This document shows, piece after piece, positions 22,811 through 34,210 of a stretch of DNA of 64,000 nucleotides. How positions within the stretch are numbered: position 1 is the first letter of the stretch; each line of letters begins with the position of its first letter. The translations under genes were made by a program, and so were the position numbers. The notes under the pieces are model-generated. The model worked only from the letters and a program-made list of their open reading frames with translations, did not search any database and had not been told where the DNA came from. The stretch is from Warburgia ugandensis (Eukaryota; Streptophyta; Magnoliopsida; Canellales; Canellaceae), in NCBI GenBank assembly GCA_035236585.1, contig CP141137.1, positions 48,320,057 to 48,384,056 on the forward strand, written 5' to 3'.

Positions 22811-23180
22811 CTAGTAAAAAGAGTGAATCATGGCCGCTATTCACGGGTCATTTGAAGATGGTTATCGTCTTCTTCCATGGTACTTTGACTAAGTTTAATA
22901 AACGAATCCAGGAAGTATTTCATCAGTCTATGGATTTGTTAATATGTTCTGATCATTTCTTAAGCTTTATAGAATGCTTTTGAAGAGCAAGTATCTTGGG
23001 ATCTTGCCTTTTGACCTAGTTTGATGGAGTTCAACAGAGTTCATCATGGCTGTCTTAAAGTTACTCAAATCAACTCAAATCTATAAGTTTGTCTCTTGAT
23101 CTGTTTAATTCCATCATACTAATCCTTTAAGTAGAAAATGCAGAACTGCTAGGCAGAGGAATCACATCGCTCTGATACCA
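22811..23180 (-). repeat. Inverted 370-bp copy of the copia PBS-leader inside pol
   Basis: The reverse complement begins at the PBS (TGGTATCAGAGCGATGTG) and follows 19649 to about 19998 with small differences, including a stretch near 22900-22930 that copy 1 has lost. The insert lies between gag-protease linker sequence ending TTTCACATA (22810) and protease sequence starting CATGGTGG (23181). The two flanks are in the same reading frame, so the insert is an addition, not a replacement. Only 4 bp (CATG) are shared at the PBS junction, and there is no 5-bp duplication beyond overlap with the motif. Confidence 0.85.
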
Positions 23181-26100
23181 CATGGTGGATTAATTCTAGT
23201 TCTACAATCCATATTTGTAATACCATGCAGGGTTTTCTAAATCAAAGGAGACTGATGGAAAGTGAACAAAACATCTATTCAGAAAACAAGATGCGTTCAC
23301 TTGTCAAAGTTGTGGGGACATATAGGCTTGTTTTAGACTCTGATTTTGTACTTGATTTGGAAAGAACCTTTTATATTCCTAGCTTTTCTAGGAATTTGAT
23401 TTTTGTATCTAAACTTGTACCACTTGGATTTTCCTTCTATTTTCATGAAACTTCTTTTAATTTATACAAAAATTCAGTACTTGTTGGAAGTGGTACAATG
23501 AATGATAATTTGTACAAAATTCATTTAAATAATGATATCTCCAATGAAGTCATGGTTGTGTATGCTAACACTAGTATTAAGCGTAACATCATGGATGAGA
23601 AATCCTCTATGTTATGGCATCTGAGATTAGAACATATTTCCATTGATAGAATCAAAAGGTTAGTAAAAGATGGAGTTCTTAAGACTCTTAATTTTACAGA
23701 CTTTGATTCATGTGTGGACTGTATTAAAGGCAAGCAGACCAATAAGTTGAAAAAGGGTGCTGAGAGGAGTTCTGACATATTAAAGATTATACATACTGAC
23801 ATTTGTTATCCTGACATGAGCATGGATGGTCAAAAATATTTCATTACCTTCATAAATGATTACTCAAGATTTATGTATCTCTACTTACTTCATAACAAGA
23901 GCAAAGCGTTGGATGCTTTTAAAATATATAAAGTAAAGGTAGAGAAACAATGTGGAAAGCAAATTAAAATCATGAGATCTGATAGAGGTGGTGAATATTG
24001 TGGTAGGTACATAGAGACTGGACAAGTACCTGGTCCATTTGCTAAGTTTCCTCTAGAGCAAGGTATTGTAGCTCAAAATACCCTGCCTGGTTCACCAGAT
24101 CAAAATGGTGTAGCAGAAAGAAGAAATAGAACTTTAATGGACATGGTGAGGAGTATGCTCAGCAATTCCAATCTTCCTTTGTCATTATGGAGTGAAGCTC
24201 TAAAAACAGTAGCGTATATATTAAATCAAGTTCCAATTAAGGTTGTTTCTAAAATGCCATTTGAATTACGGAAAGGTTGGAAAATGAGTTTGAGACATAT
24301 ATGCTTCTGGGGTTGTCTAATTGAAGTTAGAGTTTATAATCCATATGAAAAGAAGTTGAACTCGAGGACTGTCAGTGCATATTTTACTAGGTATGCTAAA
24401 AAGTCTAAGGAATACAGATTTTATTATCCATCCCATAGCAGTAGAATTGTGGAATCAAGAAATGCTAAATTTCTTGAGAATGACGTGGTTGGTGGGAGAG
24501 TTTTACCTCAAAACTTAGTTTATGAGAAAAATCGTGTTTCTGATTCAACTTTCGCATCAAGCAGTAAACTGGTTATTATTAATGACACCCATCAAAATAT
24601 GATGGATATTGGACAACCAGTTGTTAAAAATTCAGGTCAAGCTGATAATGTTTTAGTAGATCCCATTGATGTGCCTTTGAGGAGATCTACTAGAGTAAGG
24701 AAGTCAGCGATTTCTATTGAGAACGTTGTCTACCTATAAGAATCTGACTATGATATTTGTGCTGCCAATGACTCTGAGATATTTTCACAAGCTATGAATA
24801 GTAGTAAATCTAACTTATGGCATGATGCTATGAATGATGAGATAGATTCTATGACAGACAATCAAGTCTGGGACTTTGTAGAGTTACCTAATGGGGCTAA
24901 GACCATTGGTTGTCAATGGGTTTTCAAAATCAAGAAAGACTCATTAGGCAACATTGAGCGATACAAGGCTAGAGTTGTTGCATAAGGATTCACACAAAAG
25001 GAAAGAATTGATTATAGAGAAACATTTCTCCTGTTTCTAAAAAGGATTCTTTCCGTATCATCATGGCATTGGTTGCTCATTTTGACTTAGATTTACATTA
25101 GATGGATGTGAAAATGGCATTTCTTAATGGTGATTTAGAGGAAGATGTTTATATGAAACAACCTAAGGGTTTTGTCTCAAGTGATAGTCATCATTTAGTT
25201 TACAAGCTTAAAAAGTCTATATATAAGCTAAAACAAGCCTCCAGCCAGTAGTATTTAAAATTTCATAATGTTATCTCTTCATTTGGTTTCGTAGAGAACA
25301 TTATGGATGTATGTGCATATCACAAGGTTAGTGGGAGCAAGATCATTTTTCTAGTCCTGTACATGGATGACATTTCATTTGCAACTAATGATATGGGATT
25401 GCTATATGAGGTGAAACAATTTCTTTCTCAAAACTTTGATATGAAGGATATAGGTGAGGCATCTTAAGTCATTAGCATTAAGATTGATAAAGATAGGTCT
25501 CAGGGTATCTTAGGCTTGTCTCAGGAAGACTATATCAACAAAGTTCTTGAGAGATTTCAGATGCAAGATTGTTCATCTAATATAGCACCTATTGTTAAGG
25601 GTGACAGATTCAGTTTGAATCAATGTCCCAAGAATGACCTTGAAAGGGAACATATTAGAAACATTCATTATGCTTTAGTTATTGGAAGCTTAACGTATAC
25701 TCAGGTTTGTACTAGACCAAACATTGCATTTGCAATTGGAATGTTGAGTAGATATCAAAGTAACCCAGGTTTGGACCACTAAAGAGCTACAAAGAAGGTC
25801 ATGCAATACCTTCAAGGGACTAAAGATTACATGCTTACATATAGACAGACTGATGACTTGGAGGTTGTTGGATATTCAGATTCAAACTTCGCTGGTTGTA
25901 TTGATTCTCGTAAATCAACATCTAGGTATATCTTCTTATTTACTAGATGAGCTATATTTTGGAGAAGTGCAAAGCAGTCTTTGATTGCTACTCTACTATG
26001 AAAGATGAGTTTGTTTCTTGTTTTGAGGCGACTAGGCAGGGTATATGGTTGAAGAGTTTCATTTATGGGCTTCGAATTGTTGATTCAATCTCTAGGCCAT

Positions 26101-26350
26101 TGAAGATATACTATGATAATTCAATTTCTATGTTCTTTGCTAAGAATAATAAAAGTGGAAGTCATAGTAAACACATTGACATTAAGTACTTAGCAGTCAG
26201 AGAGCATATACAAAGGAATGAAGTGCTCGTTGAACACATTCGTACTGAGTTGATAATTGCAGATCCTTTGACAAAAGGCATGTCACCAAAGTTGTTTAAG
26301 GATCATGTAACACGAATGGGACTTTGTTCTCATTTGTCACTTTCTACTTG
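23181..26350 (+). pseudogene. Copia pol: protease, integrase, RT, RNase H (broken)
   Basis: Protease starts at 23181; its active-site D-S-G is changed to N-S-S. A long open frame (23225-24736) holds the gag-pre-integrase block ([10 protein letters not shown]), the C-terminal half of the zinc site (CVDCIKGKQ) and the integrase core with both Asp residues ([17 protein letters not shown]) and Glu (NGVAERRNR). RT follows after a stop near 24737: WHDAMNDEIDSM, CQWVFKIK, then stops; the catalytic block LYMDDI is at 25357-25374. RNase H spans 25855-26340 (YSDSNFAG, TMKDEFVSC, HSKHIDIKYLAVREHI, ADPLTKGMSPKLF). At least five in-frame stops or shifts lie in RT-RNase H. It is inactive but unusually complete. 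Confidence 0.9.
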
Positions 26351-26512
26351 AAAGGTGATGCTATACATGTAGCATATATTTGTAATGAAACTCTGAATTC
26401 TTAAATTTGTCTCCATTTTTGTTTTGTATACATTTATAATTGGATGAGAAATATTTGTGGGGAATCTTGTGAAGCCAAGGACTTCAGTCCCATCAGTTTC
26501 ATTGGATCAATT
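26351..26512 (+). other. Copia 3' untranslated region with possible polypurine tract
   Basis: After the RNase H stop comes sequence with GTGGGGAATC near 26457, which could be the polypurine tract, but no normally oriented LTR follows it. Confidence 0.4.
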
Positions 26513-26613
26513 TGTAAACCATTTTTCCCAGATGTTTACAGTAAATTAAAATCACAAGCAGAAGCAGAAGCAAAATTGAATGATTTAGAAACTAATCTCT
26601 AGCCATAGCAAAG
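26513..26613 (-). repeat. Inverted fragment of the copia 5' LTR at the element's right end
   Basis: The reverse complement matches 19552-19646 almost base for base, including TTTCTAAATCATTCAATTTT and GGGAAAAATGGTTTACA. It has one extra GCTTCT unit. LINE RT sequence resumes just after it, so the right boundary of the copia insertion is here. Confidence 0.85.
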
Positions 26614-26616
26614 ATT

Positions 26617-28010
26617 CCCCACTCTTCAGTATCAAAGCTAGGAAAGTGGCACCCATGTCTTTTCTGATTTTTCCTTGAGCGTGAAATTCATTGAAGACCT
26701 TATCCAAATCATCCGTAATAGCTCTTTAGAAAGCTTTAAAGAACTGAAGACAAAAACCATCTGGACCATGCGCAGCGTCACCTCTTGCAAATTTGACAGT
26801 CTTCTCAATTTCTTCACGAGTCAAAGATCCATCAAGCCACACCTGATCCTCTTGGGGTCAAAACCTAAAATTCCTAATTTGATGGGTCCAATCTAAAGTA
26901 TAGTTCCAAAGTGAATAACATTTGTAAGTAAAGGATTAGCTCAATTTCAATCTGCCCACGATTCTCCACCAATTGTGTTATTGATTTTCAATCTTGAAAT
27001 TCTGCTGGCATTCCTTCTACTTGACGCAGTTGCATGAGAATAAGGCAGTGTTCCGGTCTCCCTGCTCAAGTCATTTCCCCCTTGGACCTTTGTTTTCAGT
27101 AAATTTCCTTTAGAATAGCCTTGTATCGATTCTCTGCAGAAGATTGGCGAGCTTTTTGTTTCATTCCTCATCTATTCCTTAATGTTGTATTTAGTGAGTC
27201 TGGGTTTTTGCAAAATGGGAAAAGGAAGGCCCACGATGCTAGCAAGTCTCCATCATTTGGTATTTTTTCAACGAGGTCTTTGTTTTGAAGCCAAACCAGG
27301 CCAGCGAATAGGCAAGGGCCCCAAATTCTCTTTGAAGTATCCAAACAAAACGGCCATGTGGTCCGCACGAGATTGACTTATGTCAGTGAATTTCTCTATC
27401 CTCTGTTTGCAGAATAGGAATGTATCCAGCCTAGCAAAAGATGGTGGAGTTTGCTGGTTTGACCAGGAAAATTTGCCAACCATTACCGGAGCATCAACAA
27501 GCTCCAAAGATCGAATAAAATGATTGAACTCATCCTCAGCAGCTCGTCTATGCTAGTTAGATGATCTTTCTGCCCTAAATCTAGTGGTATGGAAATCCCC
27601 ACCAATGCACCATGGCACTTTCCAACAGTCTCCAGCTTGCGCAAGTTCTTGAAACAATTTGAATATCTCATTATCATCGTTTGGTTGTACACTGAGGACA
27701 TGCTGAAAGGTTCACCATTAGAGAGATCCTTGAAGAGACCAGAAACGGCAAAAATCCCATGAATGCTAACCTCAAGGGAAAATATAACAGGATTCCATTG
27801 GTGTTGAACTGCCCCCTAAGCACTAACACCCGGGATTTCAAGCCAATGGAAACTCCGTCCACACCAACAATCACGCAACAAATAACTGTCAATTACTTCT
27901 TGTTTCTTGAAGAAGGATGAAATCTGGTTACAAGATTGAATGACCATTTTAATGCAGGTCCTCTTCTCAAGGAGCCATAAGCCTCTTACGTTCCAAGTTA
28001 ACAGCTTCAT
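26617..28010 (-). pseudogene. LINE ORF2, 5' portion: endonuclease and start of RT
   Basis: On the minus strand ORF2 begins with ATG at 28010-28008 (MKLLTWNVRGL), the hallmark start of the APE-type endonuclease of plant L1 elements. Broken frames continue through the endonuclease, ending with VGKFSWSNQQ and PSFARLDTFL near 27480-27400. The RT N-terminus is at 26900-26618, with GDAAHGPDGF-like sequence near 26775 and GATFLALIL near 26640. Sequence stops at the copia element and resumes at 19375. The endonuclease nicks target DNA and RT copies the RNA from the nick. Stops and shifts are frequent. Confidence 0.85.
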
Positions 28011-28019
28011 AGCAGAGTC

Positions 28020-29985
28020 TCACTCCTGACAATCAGTCTTCCCTACAGTCACCACTTACCCCATCTTCTTCTTCTTCTTTCCTTCCCATTTTTGCAGCTT
28101 GGTTTTGCATCACCGTCATGCTCTTCCATTTCGGGGGAATCACAAGTTTGCTCTTCACTTCTTTTAGCTTCCTTAAAGCAAGGATGTATTACAGGTGAAC
28201 AAATGTGATTCGGTATCTAGGAGTTGAAAGAGTCTTCTGTTTCCTCAAAATTACCGTCAACATCCACCCCAAGAGAGAAGCATTGGTCAATCGTGCCAAG
28301 TTGGGTCCATGCCTTCATTTGATCAATTTGTGAGATGGTGGGAGAGTCCGCAGGTTGTTCGCCCAAAGTCTTCTGACCCTGTAAAGCCACTTCAAGGCTG
28401 ATTCCTCCTTGGTCCCACGCATGAAACATAGAGTCTCTTTGTTGATCGAGGTCTTAAAGTGGACTCACACTTAAAACAAGACTATGTTGGTTTTTGAAGA
28501 AGTGCCCATACTCAAAAGCCCACGATGGAGCACGAGATTGGGAAGCAAGCTCACCATACAAAAAAACAAAACAAAACATCCACAAGGTCCAAGAAAGAAT
28601 AACAGGTGTAGGAGGTTGCGAGTAATTTTATGGCAGAATTCTACGAGCATTGAAATCACGATTGATCGATGGTAGGATTTGATCGATGGGCCACCTCCCA
28701 TTCTGTGGTACCAAGACCGGATAAAGCTGGTGGGCCTTTTGCTTTTGTCCATCGCCAGCTGAGCGTTCGAAAATCGCCTCTACTTCCACCCTGGACATGC
28801 GTTTTTTTACCTCTCTGATGATGGTTGTGGGCTGACAAATCCATTTTTGAATGAGAGGACCTTTCTCCATAAGAAACCTCGGAAAGAAAACTTGAAGGCA
28901 GCTCTCATCACTGTCAGAACAAGGAGGTTCTTTGGGAGAGCAACTTCGAAGCGAGTCCTCTCGACTTTTTCCATCATTCTCAGAGAAAGGAGGCCGAAAG
29001 TCCCAGTTTTGATTCTGAGAAACTGAGAAATCTCTGTCCCAACAAGGAGAGGGACTCCCCCAGTGACACGTGCGTGATGTACTTTCCATTGATCGACTGT
29101 CATTTTGCTGCACCTCTGAGCCTTCTCTGGCCACTGGTTTCCCGGCAATTCCTCCTACGGCACTGCAAATCCGTCCGTTTGAACACGACACCCTTTTTTG
29201 CTTGCGCGATCTCTTCTATTGTGGCTTTTGTTTCAAATCGAATCAGCACCCGACCTTCTCGCCAATGTACTGGAACAATTGAAACTGAGATCAAGGTAGA
29301 ATACATAGAACTCGATCCTGGTTGTTGCCTTGCCCAGTTCCTGACTGAAAACACACGAGTAGTCAAGAACGAGCACTTTACCGAACTTAGCTGCCAATAG
29401 TGTGGAAAAATTCATCTTGCCACATATGCATGGGCACTCAGGGCATGGACATCATACATGCTGAATCTTATTAATGGCTAGACCATTCCATCTCTAAAGG
29501 TTTTTGAAGTATACCCCAGAGAAAGATTTCTGACCATTAAGGATAAGATCCACATCAGCCATGCTTTGTAAGTCAACACAAATATCAGAACCACCGAGTT
29601 TTGTGATGTTCGGTTTACTGATCTTTCATTTTTCTGCCATCAACAGGCTAAACATATCCTCTGAAAAAACAGAATTAGTTACTTGTCCAACCAAACATCG
29701 GTCCCAAACATCCTCTTGACTAGGACCTGATGGAGATTGCTAGTTGCCATTAATTTTGATCTCCTTCGTTGCAGTTACCAATCAGAACCTCATTGAATGA
29801 TGGGCTAGAGGATCGATGATGCGTTGCCCCATCAGGCGAGTTGAATTTTTGGTTGGGCTCCATGTACTGCGTTCGGAAAAGGAATCATGATTTGAGTAAG
29901 TGAGTTTGGAGGCATGAGGGATGAACAGAATGGTCCAGGTTTGACCATGTTTTCCTGCACCTAATGCATTGTACTCAAAAAGCAA
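28020..29985 (-). pseudogene. LINE ORF1 (gag-like, DUF4283 type), decayed
   Basis: Upstream of ORF2 on the minus strand, overlapping broken frames show an ORF1-like protein. An N-terminal Asn/Ser-rich part lies near 29985-29700. A DUF4283-like RNA-binding region follows near 29650-29100 (FSGVYFKNL, VFSVRNWARQQPGS). The tail is Ser/Asp/Glu-rich and low in complexity (CSPKEPPCSDSDES, near 28960). No frame is open throughout. ORF1 of plant L1 elements binds the element RNA. The 5' end of the LINE probably lies between 29985 and 30160 but no clear boundary or target duplication was found. Confidence 0.65.
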
Positions 29986-30795
29986 AAGTTATAAAACTTG
30001 CATTCAGAGCAAAACCATGGTCCACAAGCCAACTTTCCTCTCTTCGGAGCAGGTCGTTCATATCTAATCGTGAGCTTGGATTTCTTTTCCATTCATGGGG
30101 TGAGATTGCATTCTGTATAGAAAGTGCTGGCAACACATTCCTCCGTAGATTATTTCTTAGATGAAGCCCTCCTTTTGCCGCTTAGATTGTTTCTTAGATT
30201 GTTATTTCTTTTCCTTATCCCATTGTTCAAAGAATCTCCAAATTCCATCCTAGTGTGCTCCTTGTAAACCAAAGTTTCTAAATGTTTACATAAATCAGAA
30301 AACAAGCGAATGCAAAAATTAAATGGATACTTACTTCGGCATAGCAGTGGATCCAAATTTGTTTTTTTTAAAAAGATCTTCTAATTCAAGAGCAGCTCTC
30401 GGTAATGGAAAAACATAGATCGATTTAACTGCTTGAATAAGGGACCCTTTAAAATAAAATTTAATAGCAGTTAAAGGATAACTGTCATGATCAGTTACCA
30501 CACACCACTAAACTAATGACTAGGATACCCACATTAGATTTTGAATTATAAATTTTATGGAGTACAGAAAATTCTGACATTTTCCAACCTGGTCTAAAAA
30601 TTCGTAATTTTACAAATTCATAAATCTTAACGTACTAGTCTAAATACTTCATTCTCAAACAAAGAAATAAATTACATAAATCATGTGGTAATTTCTTTGC
30701 AAATAAGTATTACCTTTCATGTATTACAATATAATTTTTTTCTTTGAACAGCCTTTTACATTATATTTTTTATCTTATAAATAAGCCTCAAATGC
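29986..30795. other. Non-coding sequence upstream of the LINE
   Basis: Possible LINE 5' untranslated region up to about 30160, then AT-rich sequence. Nothing further is recognised. Confidence 0.4.
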
Positions 30796-31335
30796 TATAA
30801 AATCCCTCATTTTTCAATCCCAATTTGAGTAAATTTTTAAAAAATATTAAATTGAGATGAAAATAATATATTGAATTTTCTATTTTTGAAGTTTTATAAG
30901 TTAAAAACTTGATAGATATCTGATCAAGTATTGATACATTCATAATTGTATTGTACTCAAAAAGATGATTCCAATTACTCCAAGTTTGATGAAATTAGAG
31001 TTCGGATAGAGAAGATATGAAGATTTAAATATGAAGGGCATTTTTGTAAAAATAAAATTGAAAAAATGCCTCAAATAGAGTGGGGGCGTATTTGATCCAG
31101 GCAACCCTCCACACTTAAATGAAACGAGTATGGACCTAACCCAAAACTGACACACGCACACAAAGGAAATAGATGGGGAGAAAGGAGAAAGAAGAAGGAG
31201 AGAGCCAGGGTTGGGGGGGGGGGTGTTTTGGGTCATTACTGCGGGTACTTTCTGAAGTCTGGTCTTCCCTAAGCGTGAAGGTTAGACAGTCTAGCTGACC
31301 GAGCCACTTTGCACGATTACGAATCATGGTTGTGA
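30796..31335 (+). repeat. Degenerate gypsy-type LTR fragment
   Basis: It begins TATAAAATCCCTC and shares the order of phrases seen in the 5' part of the LTRs at 10419 and 49277: TTGTATTGTACTCAAAAA, a CCAA..ACTCCAAG block, AGAGTTCGG and GAAGGGCATTTTTGTAAAA. A run of ten G lies near 31214-31223. The right end is not defined and no target duplication was found. Confidence 0.45.
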
Positions 31336-32309
31336 GGGGATCGCAACACTAGTTTTTAATTAGAAAGCGACTCAAAATCATGCAACTTTAGACTTCCATT
31401 TGTTGTTGTTACAAGTTATATGTCATTAGATGTGACAAATGAAAGTTTGATAGGCGAGAAAGAACCCCCATTAAACTTTCGCTCTTGTGCCTGTTTGCAG
31501 GGGGGGGGCAAACTCCGGCCAAAGTTATCCATGGATGGGGATCTTATGCGCAGCTACTGGCAGGAGAGGACTCTAAAACTTAGATAAAAACATGTACACA
31601 TAGATTAAACGGCCTAAGATAGCATCCGCTTGCTTTTATTTCTCATTCTATTAATGTAACTATATCAGTAACCAAGAGTGATCGTTCACCCCTTTCATTG
31701 GAGCAAGTCATCGTGCATTTGCCAGAGGAAGCACCCTTCCCTGTCATGTGAATAAGCACCCACCGAGGCATATCTTTGTGCATAGCAGGAGTTTGAAGAT
31801 CAAATCCTCTGAGCACAGTCCTCTTCAATGATATATCTTAAATCTAAAGGCATGGAAAAGTAATGAATATCAATACCTTTAACTAAACAAAAAGTCAATT
31901 ACCAATTTTGCCTCTTTCCATATATGAGTCACTTTTCCGTAAGTAAATTCATCAATACATTTTGGACTATCTTTCTTAACGCCAGTGGCTTTCTAGAAGC
32001 ATTTGAATTTACATTAGTAATTCCAACAACAAGAGGCCACGAAAATACATTTCTCAGCCGAAAAGCTACATGAAATTATATGCTGAGAAAAGGGTAGAAT
32101 AATCAGCCTATCCATCCAATCCTCTAACCCGAAGATCATCTAGGATAGTGCCTTTGAATGCTAATTTATATGCCATGATTGGAGAATGTGGTGAAAGAAC
32201 AGTGCACCTCATATAATTTGTCCCAGCATATTGTGCACGTCCACCATATAAGAACCCCTTTTTAGAAGGGCTCACTTGTATGCATTTCCTCTAACTTCTC
32301 TCTCTCAAA
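31336..32309. other. Non-coding sequence, nothing recognised
   Basis: Mixed-composition sequence with a G-run at 31501-31509. Short open frames on both strands have no family resemblance. Confidence 0.4.
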
Positions 32310-32317
32310 TTATATTT

Positions 32318-32671
32318 GGAGGAATGCTAAATCAAAGCACTTCTAATACTTTTTTCATGATGAGTCCACTTATAGATGATTTATTAGTTCATCTAATTTC
32401 TTTGGCTTTGGATGTCTCCTAGTTCAAAAATCATACATATTGGATGATTCTAACTTTTAAAAAAATCTTCAGCTAAAAACTTTCTAAACAACTTCTGTAT
32501 TCAAAAACAAAAAGCAGATTTTGTAAGATGTCAATCTGCATGATTTTTACACTAGGAGACACATAAAGTTAAAAAGGAATTAGATGAACAAAATAGATCA
32601 TTTATAGGTGGATCCATAATAAAAATAGTAGGAGCACTTTTGACCTAGAGGGCTCTAATTTAGCTTTCCTC
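32318..32671. mobile_element. Foldback MITE (354 bp) with ~140-bp inverted arms
   Basis: The left arm (32318-32460) starts GGAGGAATGCTAAAT. The complement of the right arm (32525-32671) starts GAGGAAAGCTAAATT, and both continue with GTCCACTTATAGATGAT / ATCCACCTATAAATGAT and GTTCATCTAATT and TGTCTCCTAGT. The element is flanked by TTATATTT at 32310-32317 and 32672-32679, an 8-bp duplication that suggests hAT or, with one more base, Mutator. It has no coding capacity. Confidence 0.75.
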
Positions 32672-32817
32672 TTATATTTATGTCCAATGACTTAACATTT
32701 CAAATCAAGATATTGCAAAAGGTTTTCACCTTTACCTTTCCAAGAAGAAAGAATATCATAAAAGAGGTTTTAACCTCTCAACATGTTTTTTGTAAGGAGT
32801 TCTTATATGGGGACCAT

Positions 32818-32993
32818 AAAAGGGCAGCCCCGGTGCACGAAACTCTCTCCTCTACACGGTCCAAGGAAGGGGCAGATCACAAGGGCCTAAAGTACACAGC
32901 CTTACCTTGCATTTTGCAATAGGCTATTTTCACGCCTTGAACCCGTGACCTCAAGGTCATATGACAACAACTTTTACCGTTGCGTCAAATTCA
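32818..32993 (-). mobile_element. Au-like SINE (copy 1)
   Basis: On the minus strand: tRNA-derived head with A-box-like TGACGCAACGGTAAAAG, B box GGTTCAAGGC, then body (CTTGCAAAATGCAAGGTAAG-like, GGGCCCTTGTGATCTGCCCC-like) ending in GGGCTGCCCTTTT, the Au SINE pattern. Flanked by ATGGGGACCAT (32807-32817) and ATGAGGACCAT (32995-33005), one mismatch. Short open frames across it are not genes. Confidence 0.85.
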
Positions 32994-33005
32994 CATGAGG
33001 ACCAT

Positions 33006-33639
33006 CCTAGAGAATAAATCGATGACTTAATTAAGTAGGAGTGGACCCAATTTTTTTGGCGATCAAACCATTCCATCGTTGTACTCTGTGTTAGATTGGC
33101 CCCCACAATAAAATCTGCTATGTAGGATGATCTCTATCTTTATTATTCTAAGCTGGAAAATAGATGGCTTAAAAAGTTAATAAGTAGAGGGGATAAAATC
33201 TTGCATAATTAAAAGATGACTCCGACTACCAAACAAGGTAATCTAGGAAAAGGTATACTTTTTAGGTTATATTGAAAGAACTATGTGTAGATCATACTAA
33301 TAATCTTGCATATGATTAATAGATAAATTACATGACACCAGTAGTAATATGCCAAATGGATATTTCATGAACACACTATAAAATGCCAAAAACTAACAGC
33401 TTTTATTTCTCTAAACCCTAAACATGATTTTTTGAACGAATTAGGACAAAATTAGCATTGACTTGATGGGCTTGTCATTATTTGCTACATTACCAAATTG
33501 GATCAGTGCCAGTGTAGCACATGTAGGTCTCAAAAGGTTTTTATCTCACTTGAGCTAGCAGGAACACACTCGAAAACAATTTTCTTAAGAGATTACACTT
33601 TATGTATGCAATAGATTTTTGGGATATAATCTATCTAAC
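33006..33639. other. Non-coding sequence, nothing recognised
   Basis: AT-rich sequence without supported genes or repeats. Confidence 0.4.
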
Positions 33640-34210
33640 TCGGTGTTAGCGGTGCTTGAGATGTGATAATCTAACTTGAGATGATATAGGCCATATTAGT
33701 GTTAGTGGGGCTTGAGCTGAGATGAGATGAAGTAATATCTCATCATCTCACTAATATTAGTACTTGAGATGAGATGAAAGCCATCTCATCCCAGCTCTTT
33801 GTTAGTGGTGTTTGAGATGACTATTATCTCATCACAACTCATTGTTGGTGGTGCTAGAGATGAGATGATAAATCCCAATCTCATCTCAGCTCGTTGTTAG
33901 TAGTTTGCATGTCACTTCCATCTCAAGCCATCTCATCTCATTCCTACTACAAAAGAAAGCAATTTCTTCTCTTCCCCAAATATAGCTGCACTGTTGTATT
34001 TTGTCTGAGATGTAATGAGTCATATTATGTTGTCTCATCCATCTCCTCCAACTCATCTCTAATCCATTTTCTTCAGCTCATCTCAAGTCCTCATCTCATC
34101 TCAACCTAACTTAGTGATATTTTTAGTCACATTACCTCATCTCATGCCAAATTTGATCATCTTCACTCATCTTAAATAATCTCAAGCCAAATCCCATCTC
34201 ATGTATCTCG
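33640..34210. repeat. GAGATGA/TCATCTC array with ~50-bp period
   Basis: Units of the form TGTTAGTGGTGCTTGAGATG followed by ATCTCATC, starting near 33645, 33701, 33752, 33802, 33843 and 33893 (spacings 41-56 bp). The array continues as scattered CATCTCATCTC to about 34200. Each unit holds the hexamer GAGATG and its complement, so single strands can pair within and between units. No coding signal. Confidence 0.75.

Larger units (their letters stand above)
19382..26613 (+). mobile_element. Ty1/copia LTR retrotransposon, decayed, inserted in the LINE
   Basis: Order on the plus strand: LTR end, tRNA-Met-type PBS, long leader, gag, protease, integrase, RT, RNase H. The order integrase before RT defines Ty1/copia. 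LINE RT sequence lies on both sides, so the element landed in the LINE. The 5' LTR start is provisional (TG at 19382). There is no normal 3' LTR; the right end instead carries an inverted piece of the 5' LTR (26513-26613). A solo LTR (21050-21533) and an inverted leader copy (22811-23180) interrupt it. Many stops show it is inactive. Confidence 0.85.

Noticed and set aside
22805-23183. CACAT at both edges of the inverted leader copy as a 5-bp target duplication.
   Set aside because: The right CACAT overlaps the PBS end of the insert itself, and the reading frame is recovered only if it is not counted as duplicated, so it is probably coincidental microhomology.
28628-29191. 187-aa minus frame as an independent gene.
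   Set aside because: It lies directly upstream of LINE ORF2 in ORF1 position with shifted neighbouring frames, so it is treated as part of decayed ORF1.
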